A DNA stretch of 64,000 nucleotides from CAWIVJ01 sp963839525. Its GTDB lineage: Bacteria > Cyanobacteriota > Vampirovibrionia > Gastranaerophilales > Gastranaerophilaceae. The DNA is taken from contig CAWIVJ010000005.1 of the NCBI GenBank assembly GCA_963839525.1, positions 310,001-374,000 of the forward strand. Reading direction: 5' to 3'. Shown one piece after another: positions 27,783 to 35,561 of this stretch (position 1 is the stretch's first letter; each line of letters starts with the position of its first letter). The position numbers were made by a program, and so were the translations under genes. Below the pieces are notes generated by a model that was not told where the DNA came from, did no database searches, and was given only the letters and a program-made list of their open reading frames with translations.

Positions 27783-29156
27783 ATGAGTAAAGAAGAAATA
27801 CAATCAGGAGTATCACTGTTTAGCCGCTCAATGGATTTAATAGAAGGTGATCCGTTAGAAGAGATTTTTGCGCTTAATTTAGGCGATTTTGTTTCAGAAC
27901 ATTTAATTTCTGATGATTTAGCACAGAAAATAGGTAAAAATGTTAAAGATAAAACCGTTAGCTTAAAAAATCAGTTGAAAGAATTAATTTCCATATACTC
28001 TCTTGATAATACTTTATGTGTTTTAGGATTCAGTTCTAAAGAAGATTATGTAATTTATAATTCAATTGCAAAAACCGTTGTTCAAATGCTTGATATGGAC
28101 GCATGCCATATCTATTTAACAAAAGAAAACGCAAAAGGATTAGATAAAGCGGATAAAGACTTAATTCTGGTTGGTTCTTCAGTTGAATTTAAAGGAGATA
28201 TTTATAGCCATAATCTAGGGTATAGCTTGGATGATAAATCTTTTATTTCAGAAGCATTTATTAAAAAAGAAACAATTGAAGCTAAAAACCCTCAAGTTTC
28301 TAAAAGATTTATTCCCGTAGAAACTTTAAATGAAAATGAAGTAAAAGTTTTAACCGCAATTCCAATGCATAATAATGCAAGCACTGTTGGAGTTATTGTA
28401 ATTGAAAGTTATGCGGATAAATTTTTCCAGAATGAATATTTGAGGCTAATTGAAGCTACTGCAACATTATTCGCAATATCTATGATTTTACAAAAAATGA
28501 TAGAAGAAACTTCGGAGTTAATAGAAAATAGTGATGCAGCAATAGGTGATTTGCAGCATATGAGAGCTGAATTGACAGCTTTAATAGGAGATTTAGGAGA
28601 TCAGCAGCAGTTGTTTGTTCAGCGTTTGGCTTCCGCAGTAGATGCTAAAGGACAATATAAGATTTCTCACTCCCAAAATACTGCTAATTTAGCCCGCTTA
28701 ATCTGTAATCAGCTTGGTTTAAATGAAAAAACAACAGATTTAATTTATTATGCGGGTCTTTTACAAAATATCGGAAAAATAACTTTGCCTGAATCGATTT
28801 TCTCTAACAAAGGAAAATTATCTTCAGAAGAATGGGCAAAACTGCAAAACCACCCTAATGTAGGTATAAACCTGCTAATGAGTATTAATTTCCTATCAGA
28901 AGTTGTTCCGTATATCCATTATCATAAAGAAAGATGGGATGGACACGGTGAGCCGGAGGGTTTAAGCGGTTATTCAATTCCTTTAGGTTCGAGAATTATT
29001 GCAGTCGCAGATGCTTTCTCGGCAATAACTGCCGACAGACCTTACAGAAAAGCTCTGTTGAAAAACCAGGCTCTTGAAATAATGAAAAAAGAAGCTGAAA
29101 GCAAGTGGGATCCTGTAATAATAGATGCTTTAGCTCAAGTTATAGAAAAACATTAA
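27783..29156 (+). CDS. GAF plus degenerate HD-GYP domain protein
   Basis: A protein of about 457 aa. An N-terminal helical part, a GAF-like sensor (about 75-235) and an HD-GYP region (about 275-455). HD-GYP enzymes hydrolyse cyclic di-GMP, but here the HD pair is QN (GLLQNIGKI instead of LLHDIGKI) and the GYP motif is GEP (RWDGHGEPEGLSG). Other parts are kept: SHSQNTANLARLI, NHPNVG, HYHKERWDG, RIIAVADAFSAIT, RPYRKAL. I expect an inactive or binding-only domain. ATG 27783 has AAGGGA at good spacing; GTG 27777 is the alternative. Confidence 0.85.
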   Translation: MSKEEIQSGVSLFSRSMDLIEGDPLEEIFALNLGDFVSEHLISDDLAQKIGKNVKDKTVSLKNQLKELISIYSLDNTLCVLGFSSKEDYVIYNSIAKTVVQMLDMDACHIYLTKENAKGLDKADKDLILVGSSVEFKGDIYSHNLGYSLDDKSFISEAFIKKETIEAKNPQVSKRFIPVETLNENEVKVLTAIPMHNNASTVGVIVIESYADKFFQNEYLRLIEATATLFAISMILQKMIEETSELIENSDAAIGDLQHMRAELTALIGDLGDQQQLFVQRLASAVDAKGQYKISHSQNTANLARLICNQLGLNEKTTDLIYYAGLLQNIGKITLPESIFSNKGKLSSEEWAKLQNHPNVGINLLMSINFLSEVVPYIHYHKERWDGHGEPEGLSGYSIPLGSRIIAVADAFSAITADRPYRKALLKNQALEIMKKEAESKWDPVIIDALAQVIEKH

Positions 29157-29171
29157 ATAAACGAGGATAAA

Positions 29172-29214
29172 AACGGCGCCGAATTTGCAAAATGCAAATT
29201 CGGCGCCGTTTTTT
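29172..29214 (+). terminator. Strong intrinsic terminator
   Basis: AACGGCGCCGAATTTGCA and its exact reverse complement surround a short loop, an 18-bp perfect GC-topped stem followed by TTTT. It closes the GAF/HD-GYP gene, whose stop is 15 nt upstream. Confidence 0.9.
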
Positions 29215-29273
29215 AGTTGTTTTGTATTTGACTTTTAATTTAATAATTTTTAGATTGTTTTGGCGGTAAAAGT

Positions 29274-29474
29274 CTAATCTTTTTCAAACTCTATAACATC
29301 TGTAAGTTTACAGTTAAGATAGCTGCAAATTTTATCAATAGTACTTAGTTTGCAATCATTATCGCCTTGTACAAGTTTGGACACTGTATTTTCAGTTAAG
29401 CCAGCACCTTTTGCAAGATCTTTTTGTTTTAACCTCTTTTGCCATAATAAATCATATAGTTTAGATTTTATCAT
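29274..29474 (-). CDS. Small XRE-family transcriptional regulator
   Basis: A 66-aa Cro/CI-type helix-turn-helix protein and nothing else: LWQKRLKQKDLAKGAGLTENTVSKLVQGD carries the HTH, then STIDKICSYLNCKLTDVIEF. This is the size of minimal repressors that control small operons or mobile genes. It has a near-consensus promoter (-10 TATAAT, -35 TGTAAA, 17-bp spacer) and a TACGAT palindrome just upstream, suggesting autoregulation. It diverges from a startless ORF. Confidence 0.85.
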   Translation of the reverse strand: MIKSKLYDLLWQKRLKQKDLAKGAGLTENTVSKLVQGDNDCKLSTIDKICSYLNCKLTDVIEFEKD

Positions 29475-29481
29475 ATCAATA

Positions 29482-29551
29482 TTATAGATTTATTTTTAGT
29501 CTATTTACATTTATATTTTTGTGTTACGATTGTATCGTAGTGTAGTACGAT
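29482..29551 (-). promoter_or_regulatory. XRE promoter with TACGAT palindromic operator
   Basis: On the minus strand, -10 TATAAT (29482-29487) and -35 TGTAAA (29505-29510) are 17 bp apart. Upstream lies a perfect palindrome TACGAT-TGT-ATCGTA (29525-29539) and a third half-site TACGAT (29546-29551). This spaced repeat of half-sites between divergent reading frames is a likely binding site for the small XRE protein. Confidence 0.6.
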
Positions 29552-29560
29552 TATTATTAG

Positions 29561-29818
29561 CATAATTTAACGAAAAGGACTCAAAATTCATATAAAATCG
29601 CGGACATCAATATTGAAGATATCTTTGCCGATACAAACCTTGAAATCGACAGTATTATCAAGATTATATGCTATGCTTTGGAAAACCCAAAATACAATCA
29701 AACTGATATAAAAGATATTGACAGTGCCTTATTTATGCTGCAAGGCAAATTAAATATTATTAAAAATAACATTAGAATAATGCAAAATAGCATAAAAATT
29801 ACGACAAAGGATTTATAA
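29561..29818 (+). pseudogene. ORF remnant without a start codon
   Basis: A frame stays open for 85 codons from a TAG at 29558 to TAA 29816, and the sequence looks protein-like (YKIADINIEDIFADTNLE, IDSIIKIICYALENP, DIDSALFMLQGKLNIIKN). There is no ATG, GTG or TTG at a useful place, although AAAAGGA lies near its beginning. It is divergent from the XRE gene and overlaps the end of the DUF1015 gene by 20 nt. It may be the former partner of the XRE regulator that has lost its start. Confidence 0.4.
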
Positions 29819-31142
29819 CAATTCCTGATAATAATTTAGGATAAAAGTAAGTAGATTTCTGGGGCATGCGGTAGCCGGCTTCAGAAATTTCTTTTATATC
29901 CTTAATTTTTGGATAAGCCATGACAAAAGAAGCTTCTGCTTTGCCAGAATCAATTAAATCAAAAGCTTCCGATTCTTGTTTAATGTATTTTATACCGTCT
30001 TGTGCCATTTGCTCTTCTTCGCTGAATCCAAGTTCTTTTGTAAGCAGAACTTTATGCAAAATTGTCAAATCAAGCTTTCTTAAAACTTCGGGAATTTTAA
30101 ATTCATCTAATATTCCGCTTACATTTTCTCTTAATTTCAACAGGTAAAATTTATTTGTGTCTTTTATATATAAGCCCATAGATATTTGTTTTTGATTAGC
30201 TTCTTCAATTTTTTGCAAAAATTTTGATTTAACTTCTTTTTTATTTCCTTCATTAAATTCAAATTCTTGAACATCGAAGTATTTTTTTACTTTTTCAAGT
30301 AAAGTTTTAAATTCTGTTTTCTTGGTAATAATTCTATGAGTAGGGAAAACAAGCAAATTTTCATCATCAAGATTTGTAAAGTAGCTCATAACATAGTTGT
30401 AATTAGCATCAACGTTCTTACCAGTTTGCGCAATTTGATTAGATGCTGAAATAAATTCAGCATGACATAAATTACGGTAATTCATAGCTGTCTCGTACCT
30501 GTGGTGACCATCAGCGATTAAAAGCGTTTTATCAGCCATGACTTTTTCAATCAAAGAAAGTGTTTTTTCATCTTCAATCTTATACACAATATTTTGCACG
30601 CCATTATCGTCTGTTACATCTATAAAAGGTTTTTGTGTAAAGTCAATTGCATTTTCGATTTGTTTTTTTGAATCGGAATAAACCATGAAAATTTGAGAAA
30701 AATTAGCTTCACATTTTTTTGTTAAATTAAGCCGATCTTCTTTTGGTCCGCCCATGGTAAATTCATGCGGAAGAATTTTTTTTGTAGAAAAATCTTCAAT
30801 ACGATTTCTTGCGATAAATCCTTTTCTTGTAATACTTCTGCCGTCTTGTGTTGTGTATTTTTGCAAAACATATAATATACAAGGTTTTTCAAGTTTAATT
30901 AAAATTTTTTCATCAAGCCATTGTAAAAAATTCTTTTTTGCTTCATCATAGCGGTTATTCGGGTCTGTTAAATCCTTAGAACCTTTTGCCAGAATAAGTT
31001 TAACAATATTATAAGGACTTCTTTTATATAATTCTTCTCTGTAATCGTCTAAAATAACATCATAAGGAGGGGCAATAACATCATTCATGTCAACTTTTTC
31101 TTGATTGTAAACAATAGGGTTTAAAGGTTTTACTTCTACCAT
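29799..31142 (-). CDS. DUF1015 family protein with an inserted HAEFISAS repeat peptide
   Basis: A 447-aa cytosolic protein. DUF1015 signatures are VIAPPYDVI, SPYNIVKLIL and LLIADGHHRYETAMNYRN; the C-terminus has EAGYRMPQKSTYFYPKLLSG. The family is widespread but its function is unknown; the DGHHR block suggests a ParB/Srx-like nucleotide-binding fold. Residues 226-235 (LCHAEFISAS) are encoded by a copy of a palindromic repeat found elsewhere in the window, so about 20 residues look inserted. The frame is kept. ATG 31142. Confidence 0.9.
   Translation of the reverse strand: MVEVKPLNPIVYNQEKVDMNDVIAPPYDVILDDYREELYKRSPYNIVKLILAKGSKDLTDPNNRYDEAKKNFLQWLDEKILIKLEKPCILYVLQKYTTQDGRSITRKGFIARNRIEDFSTKKILPHEFTMGGPKEDRLNLTKKCEANFSQIFMVYSDSKKQIENAIDFTQKPFIDVTDDNGVQNIVYKIEDEKTLSLIEKVMADKTLLIADGHHRYETAMNYRNLCHAEFISASNQIAQTGKNVDANYNYVMSYFTNLDDENLLVFPTHRIITKKTEFKTLLEKVKKYFDVQEFEFNEGNKKEVKSKFLQKIEEANQKQISMGLYIKDTNKFYLLKLRENVSGILDEFKIPEVLRKLDLTILHKVLLTKELGFSEEEQMAQDGIKYIKQESEAFDLIDSGKAEASFVMAYPKIKDIKEISEAGYRMPQKSTYFYPKLLSGIVINPLS
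30442..30468. repeat. GATGCTGAAATAAATTCAGC repeat inside a coding region
   Basis: This 27-nt stretch is identical to 49521-49547 in the rplJ-rplL spacer and close to 37118-37144 and 59122-59148. Here it lies inside the DUF1015 gene and is translated in frame on the minus strand as CHAEFISAS. Confidence 0.85.
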
Positions 31143-31330
31143 TTTTTTCTCCTCGTTTTGTGTCTTTTGCTGCTGTTACAAGTAACTTTCCCCTTGCCCG
31201 GCAAGCGATACGCTAACTGATTATTTATATTGAGATTATTCTATCACAATATAAAGTTAATATTCAATAAATTTTAAACAGCAAACCTTCCCTGCTGTTT
31301 TCTGCGCAATTTATCAAAAATTTCTGGAAT

Positions 31331-31360
31331 TTGACAAATTTAGTTAACTCCATGTTAAAA
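31331..31360 (+). promoter_or_regulatory. Promoter of rimI, possibly leaderless
   Basis: A consensus -35 TTGACA (31331-31336) and -10-like TTAAAA (31355-31360) are 18 bp apart. The -10 ends only 7 nt before ATG 31368 and there is no Shine-Dalgarno, so transcription would start at or next to the start codon. Confidence 0.55.
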
Positions 31361-31367
31361 TTGTGCT

Positions 31368-31898
31368 ATGAACAGCAATATGGAAATAAATATACGCCCA
31401 ATGCAGAAAAGTGAAGTAGAAGAGGTTCTTAAAATTGAAGAACGAGCTTACGGAGAGCATCATTGGTCTAAAGATTCGTTCTATGGCGAATTATCAAATG
31501 ATTTGGCCCATTATTATTCAGCAATAGATGCAAATAACAATTTAATAGGCTATGCGGGCTGTTGGCGAATTATTGATGAAGCGCATATTACAACAATCGC
31601 TGTCAGACCGGAACACAAAAGAAAAAAAATTGGAGAAGCTCTTCTTAACAGGATATTAGAAGATTGTTATAAAAATGAAATAAAATACATAACTCTTGAA
31701 GTGAGAATAAGCAATATTCCTGCCATAAGCCTTTATGAGAAATACGGATTTAAATCTATTGGAGCAAGAAAAGGGTATTATCAAAATAACAACGAAGATG
31801 CTTTAATTATGTGGACAGAAAACATATTTTGGGATAAATTTAAGGCAAGATATAATGACAATGCGGAAAAATTGAAAGAGTACATCAGTATAAAATGA
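31368..31898 (+). CDS. rimI: Ribosomal protein S18-alanine N-acetyltransferase
   Basis: A 176-aa GNAT acetyltransferase. Acetyl-CoA-binding motif A is TTIAVRPEHKRKKIGEALL; LEVRISNIPAISLYEKYGFKSIGARKGYY is the RimI-type substrate region. It acetylates the N-terminal alanine of S18. The start of the operon seems leaderless; ATG 31380 four codons on is the alternative start. It overlaps bioY by 4 nt (ATGA). Confidence 0.9.
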   Translation: MNSNMEINIRPMQKSEVEEVLKIEERAYGEHHWSKDSFYGELSNDLAHYYSAIDANNNLIGYAGCWRIIDEAHITTIAVRPEHKRKKIGEALLNRILEDCYKNEIKYITLEVRISNIPAISLYEKYGFKSIGARKGYYQNNNEDALIMWTENIFWDKFKARYNDNAEKLKEYISIK

Positions 31899-32575
31899 CA
31901 AAAAGAATTGAAAAACAATTAAATAGATTCAAATATCAAAATCAACCGCTAAAGTTGAATTTAGCCGTACTGGTTTTGATAGGATTTTGTTCATTTTTAA
32001 TTGTAATAGCAACTTTTACCCAATTTGATTTTAAGCATTTTATAATTCCTTTAGATGCGTTTTCGTATATTGGTACTGATTTTAAAAATCCCATTGTTGC
32101 AGCACATTTCTTGAAACATTACAGGTATATTCCTCAAGTTCCCGCTATCGCATTTATTTCTGCACTTCTTGGCAGAAGGTTCGGAATAGCATCTATTTTA
32201 ATTTATATTTTGACCGGACTTTTTTTCGCTCCGGTTTTTGCACTTGGCGGAGGTCTAAAATATATTTTTGAATACGGTTTTGGCTATATCCTTGCTTATA
32301 TTCCCGCAGTGTTTTTTGCCGGTTCAATACTAAAAAGCGGCTTAACCTACAGGAACATGGCGCAGGCTACTCTTGTAAGTGTTTTAACAATACACCTTGT
32401 AGGAACTTTTTATATGTTGTTTATTGCAACACTTCAAAAAGAAAATTTCTCACTTGTTTTAGGCTGGATTTCAGCTCAAAGCGGAATAAAAATTTTCTAT
32501 GACCTGTTTTTCGGATTTTTAGCAATGATAGCTGCAAAATATATTAAAAAATATCTCTGGTTTTCAATAGGTTAA
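31895..32575 (+). CDS. bioY: BioY-family biotin transporter component
   Basis: A 226-aa membrane protein with about six helices. The BioY landmark FISALLGRRFGIASILIYIL followed by FFAPVFALGGGLKYIFEYGFGYI is clear. BioY is the substrate-binding S component of ECF transporters and can work with a shared AT-T module or alone. bioM and bioN are not in this window, so a shared ECF module is implied. Translationally coupled to rimI through ATGA. Confidence 0.88.
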   Translation: MTKRIEKQLNRFKYQNQPLKLNLAVLVLIGFCSFLIVIATFTQFDFKHFIIPLDAFSYIGTDFKNPIVAAHFLKHYRYIPQVPAIAFISALLGRRFGIASILIYILTGLFFAPVFALGGGLKYIFEYGFGYILAYIPAVFFAGSILKSGLTYRNMAQATLVSVLTIHLVGTFYMLFIATLQKENFSLVLGWISAQSGIKIFYDLFFGFLAMIAAKYIKKYLWFSIG

Positions 32576-32578
32576 AAA

Positions 32579-32719
32579 TTATTTTTGATTAAATAAGAAA
32601 TTGTACATTGTTTTTATATCTTCACCAGATAAATCTGCGTCAGGGCAAAATTTCTTATAATCAGCAATTTCTTTTTGTGTAAATTCTTCAAGATTTAAGG
32701 CTTTAGAGAATGTAACAAA
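32579..32719 (-). pseudogene. C-terminal remnant of a helical/EF-hand-like protein
   Basis: On the minus strand 46 codons without a start read protein-like: SKALNLEEFTQKEIADYKKF, CPDADLSGEDIKTMYNFLFN. The PDADLSGEDI part resembles an EF-hand loop. A TAA lies directly upstream, so the N-terminus is lost. It follows the LysM/EF-hand gene on the same strand and may be the relic of a related protein. Confidence 0.35.
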
Positions 32720-32771
32720 TTATTACAGGTTATTCCTTTTAGTATATACTTTAAAACATATAGATATAAAA

Positions 32772-33647
32772 TTATTTATTTGAATCTGAGCCCGGATCAA
32801 ATCCAAAGAATTTTTTAAAGCACGCTCTCACAGTACCCCTAAAAGTACCCGCTTCTTCAGTTAAAGGTTTTACAAAATATGCAGTTGTTTTATCATATTC
32901 ATCTCTGGTAATTTTTCCGTTTGCAGTTTTTTTATAATTATTCGAATCCATTGCATATAAAAATGCGGCATATTCTTTTTCATCAACTTTTCTATTCTTA
33001 TCTAAATCCATAAATAAATTAGTTCTGAGTGATATTGTTTGCATTTTATCAAGAAAATCGCTATCAAAAGGACCATATTTCTTCTCAGTTTCAGACTTAT
33101 CTCTTTCAACTTGTTCTTCCGGACTTATTGCTCTATCTCCATCAGTATCTGTTAATGCGATATCTTCTTTAGCAGTCTTAAGAGCATTTTGTTTATAGAT
33201 TTCACCCACTTTTTCAAAATTTTTAGCTTTTACGGCATTTGTGAACTCTTCACCTGCCATATCAAAAGGCTTAACGTCTTTGCTATATACAGGATCTCCT
33301 TTTTCATTAATATCCGCGATTGAATCTGCACATTCGTTGCACCAATCATTAAATGGACTCGTTTTTGGATTTTCTTCGCCGGAAACAGTAATCTTTGGAG
33401 TTTCATCAGTAATTATTTCAGCGGAATCTTTAGTTTCGTTTTCAGGTTTTTTAGCTTCAAAAACTGAGTTTATTGAAGTGGGTAAGTTTAAGCTGGCACC
33501 CGCAAAAATCAGATTTGGATTTGAAATTTTGTTAATTTCTGCTATTTTTGTATATGCAGCTTTTATCTCTGACCATTTTTTTAAATTATACTTTTTAGCT
33601 ACTATTTCCGATAAAGTATCCCCTCTTTGAATAGTGTAATTACCCAT
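32772..33647 (-). CDS. LysM and EF-hand protein without signal peptide
   Basis: A 291-aa protein. Residues 3-56 form one LysM domain (NYTIQRGDTLSEIVAKKYNL, then IAEINKISNPNLIFAGASLNLP), which normally binds peptidoglycan or chitin. It has no signal peptide or membrane helix. EF-hand loops follow: D167-x-D169-G-D171...E178 (canonical), D214-x-D216...E225 (good), and a third starting at D234 (degenerate). Two cysteines (CNEC, about 103-106) may bind metal. It could be a cytosolic regulator, or be exported by a non-Sec route. No partner gene is adjacent. Confidence 0.8.
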   Translation of the reverse strand: MGNYTIQRGDTLSEIVAKKYNLKKWSEIKAAYTKIAEINKISNPNLIFAGASLNLPTSINSVFEAKKPENETKDSAEIITDETPKITVSGEENPKTSPFNDWCNECADSIADINEKGDPVYSKDVKPFDMAGEEFTNAVKAKNFEKVGEIYKQNALKTAKEDIALTDTDGDRAISPEEQVERDKSETEKKYGPFDSDFLDKMQTISLRTNLFMDLDKNRKVDEKEYAAFLYAMDSNNYKKTANGKITRDEYDKTTAYFVKPLTEEAGTFRGTVRACFKKFFGFDPGSDSNK

Positions 33648-33746
33648 AAAAATATCCTTTCTCGTGTTTTTACTTAATATTTATATAAACATTTTTAAGA
33701 AGGAAAAATTGTCTTAAGAATCAGATTATAAAAAATCAGTTTAAAA

Positions 33747-33782
33747 AAAAATCCCGTTAAAATCAGTTTTAACGGGATTTTT
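33747..33782. terminator. Terminator of the rpsL-rpsG unit
   Basis: A perfect 16-bp stem (AAAAATCCCGTTAAAA / TTTTAACGGGATTTTT) with a short loop and T-runs on both strands, 17 nt after the rpsG stop. It ends the ribosomal unit before any fusA or tuf gene, and also shields the LysM gene. Confidence 0.85.
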
Positions 33783-33798
33783 AAAATGTAACAAATTC

Positions 33799-34269
33799 TT
33801 AATATCTGTAATGAGCAAAAGCTTTGTTAGCTTCAGCCATTTTATGAGTATCTTCACGTTTTTTACAAGCAGCTCCTGAATTGTTTGAAGCATCAATTAA
33901 CTCCGTTGTTAATTTATCTATAAAAGATTTGCCATGCCTCTTTTTAGCGGCATCTATCAGCCATGAAGATGCCAGAGCCATCCCTCTGTCAGGTTTAACT
34001 TCTATCGGTACCTGATAAGTTGAACCACCAATTCTTCTTGCTTTAACTTCCAGTAAAGGAGTTGTGTTTGTTAAAGCTTTTTGAAAAATTTCCATTGATT
34101 TTTCGTTAGTTTTTTCACCAATTTTATCTAAAGTAGAATAAAAAATTCTTTCTGCAAGAGATTTTTTACCTCTGCGCATAATTCTGTTAATAAATTTTGA
34201 TACATCCACACTATTATAAATCGGGTCTGCCGGTGGAATTCTTTTAGGCGGTTTTGAACGTCTTGACAT
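33799..34269 (-). CDS. rpsG: 30S ribosomal protein S7
   Basis: A 156-aa primary-binding protein of the 16S rRNA 3' domain. MSRRSKPPKR, VSKFINRIMRRGKKSLAERI, VKARRIGGSTYQVPIEVKP, and the C-terminal AEANKAFAHYRY are standard. It follows rpsL by 204 nt of repeat-rich spacer and is followed by a terminator rather than fusA. Confidence 0.98.
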   Translation of the reverse strand: MSRRSKPPKRIPPADPIYNSVDVSKFINRIMRRGKKSLAERIFYSTLDKIGEKTNEKSMEIFQKALTNTTPLLEVKARRIGGSTYQVPIEVKPDRGMALASSWLIDAAKKRHGKSFIDKLTTELIDASNNSGAACKKREDTHKMAEANKAFAHYRY

Positions 34270-34297
34270 TTTTTCTTCCTTTCTTTTTAATGTCCTA

Positions 34298-34433
34298 CCG
34301 AATTTACAAGAATTCGGGACTTATTATCGGTGCAGTAAACTGCATTCTACATACTTATTTTTGAATTGCCGCGTCGAAACAAAGTTTACCTTTATAACAA
34401 CTTGCTTACAAGATCCCGAAACAAGTTCGGGAT
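34298..34433. repeat. Hairpin repeats between rpsL and rpsG
   Basis: The 204-nt spacer holds two perfect hairpins, CCGAATT-TACAAG-AATTCGG (34298-34317) and ATCCCGAA-ACAAG-TTCGGGAT (34413-34433), with GCAGTAAACTGC between. They contain no T-run. They look like inserted repeats but may act as mRNA processing or regulatory sites in this operon. Confidence 0.5.
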
Positions 34434-34473
34434 AAGTCAATTCTAAGGTTCACTTCGTTTACCAATAATTGAC

Positions 34474-34854
34474 TTACTTCTTAGCTTTTTCTTTTTTAGC
34501 ACCGTATTTGGAACGGCTTTGAGATCTGTTTGCAACACCTGCAGTGTCCAAAGTTCCTCTAACGATATGGTATCTTACACCTGGAAGGTCTTTAACCCTT
34601 CCGCCTCTTATTAGAACAACAGAGTGTTCTTGAAGATTGTGACCAATACCGGGAATATATGAAGTTACTTCAAAACCGTTAGTAAGCCTTACTCTGGCAA
34701 CTTTTCTTAAAGCAGAGTTAGGTTTTTTAGGTGTTGTTGTATAAACTCTTGTACAAACTCCGCGTCTTTGAGGGCAATTCATCAAAGCCGGTGATTTTGT
34801 TTTTTCTATTAATTTTTTACGCTCTTTGCGCACAAGTTGACTAATAGTCGGCAT
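34474..34854 (-). CDS. rpsL: 30S ribosomal protein S12
   Basis: A 126-aa decoding-centre protein: PTISQLVRKERKK, SPALMNCPQRRGVCTRVYT, TTPKKPNSALRKVARVRLT, GIGHNLQEHSVVLIRGGRVK. The streptomycin-site lysines (PKKPNS and a K91-like position within the GGRVKDLPGV loop) are wild-type-like. GGAGAAAAA precedes the ATG. It opens the rpsL-rpsG unit. Confidence 0.98.
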   Translation of the reverse strand: MPTISQLVRKERKKLIEKTKSPALMNCPQRRGVCTRVYTTTPKKPNSALRKVARVRLTNGFEVTSYIPGIGHNLQEHSVVLIRGGRVKDLPGVRYHIVRGTLDTAGVANRSQSRSKYGAKKEKAKK

Positions 34855-34974
34855 TTTTTCTCCTTTATCTTTCTATTTATATCTAAAATAATAGCCAGTA
34901 TCATACATATAACTATAAGCATAACTAAAAGTCAACGATAATTGATAATAAAACATATTTATTCGTTAATTATG

Positions 34975-35475
34975 TTAACATTTTGTTAAATTAAAATCTC
35001 CGTATTTTTTTATATGCTCTACTAATCCGCTATCAGAAAGAAGTTTTATCATAACATCGGGCAAAGGCGAGAATTTTATTTCACTTGATTTTGTTAAATT
35101 TTTAATAATTCCGTTTTTAACATCCAACTCAAGTTCATCATCCGCTTCAATTAAATCAGTATCGCACTCTATAGCTAAAAGCCCTATATTAATGGCGTTT
35201 CTATAAAAAATTCTTGCAAAAGATTTGGCAAGCACTGCTTGAACGCCTGCTATTTTAATAATTTGCGGTGCATGTTCTCTTGAAGAGCCTAACCCGAAAT
35301 TATTTCCTGCAACAACAAAATCTCCTTTTTGCATTTTTAAAGCAAAATCAGGATCCGCGTCTTCCAAAACATGCTTTGCAAATTCTTCTAAATTTGAACG
35401 CAAATGAAATAAGCGACCCGGTGCTATGTGATCTGTTGAAATATTATTTCCGAATTTAAATACTTTTCCTGTCAT
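34975..35475 (-). CDS. leuD: 3-isopropylmalate dehydratase small subunit
   Basis: A 166-aa swivelling-domain protein: GNNISTDHIAPGR, FVVAGNNFGLGSSREHAPQ, AKSFARIFYRNAINIGL. It pairs with LeuC to isomerise isopropylmalate in leucine synthesis. The short archaeal-type form also serves homoaconitase-like enzymes, so the substrate is likely but not certain. leuC is not in the window. Its promoter region shares a 14-bp inverted repeat with the divergent phosphatase gene. Confidence 0.88.
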   Translation of the reverse strand: MTGKVFKFGNNISTDHIAPGRLFHLRSNLEEFAKHVLEDADPDFALKMQKGDFVVAGNNFGLGSSREHAPQIIKIAGVQAVLAKSFARIFYRNAINIGLLAIECDTDLIEADDELELDVKNGIIKNLTKSSEIKFSPLPDVMIKLLSDSGLVEHIKKYGDFNLTKC

Positions 35476-35500
35476 TTTTTACTCCAACCATTATTTTTGC

Positions 35501-35555
35501 ACAAATTTTACAAAAATTAAACACATTTGTAAAATTTGTACAAAAATAGTATCAT
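35501..35555. promoter_or_regulatory. Divergent promoter with 14-bp inverted repeat
   Basis: ACAAATTTTACAAA (35501-35514) and its exact reverse complement (35526-35539) are separated by 11 bp. The right arm covers the -35 TTGTAA (35527-35532) of the plus-strand gene; its -10 is TATCAT (35550-35555), spacer 17. The repeat also contains TTTGTA-n7-TACAAA. It looks like an operator governing one or both of leuD and the phosphatase-like gene. Confidence 0.5.
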
Positions 35556-35561
35556 GTAAGT

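Noticed and set aside
29172..29214. 18-bp palindrome after the HD-GYP gene as a regulatory site
   Set aside because: Its position right after a stop and the following T-run make it an ordinary intrinsic terminator.
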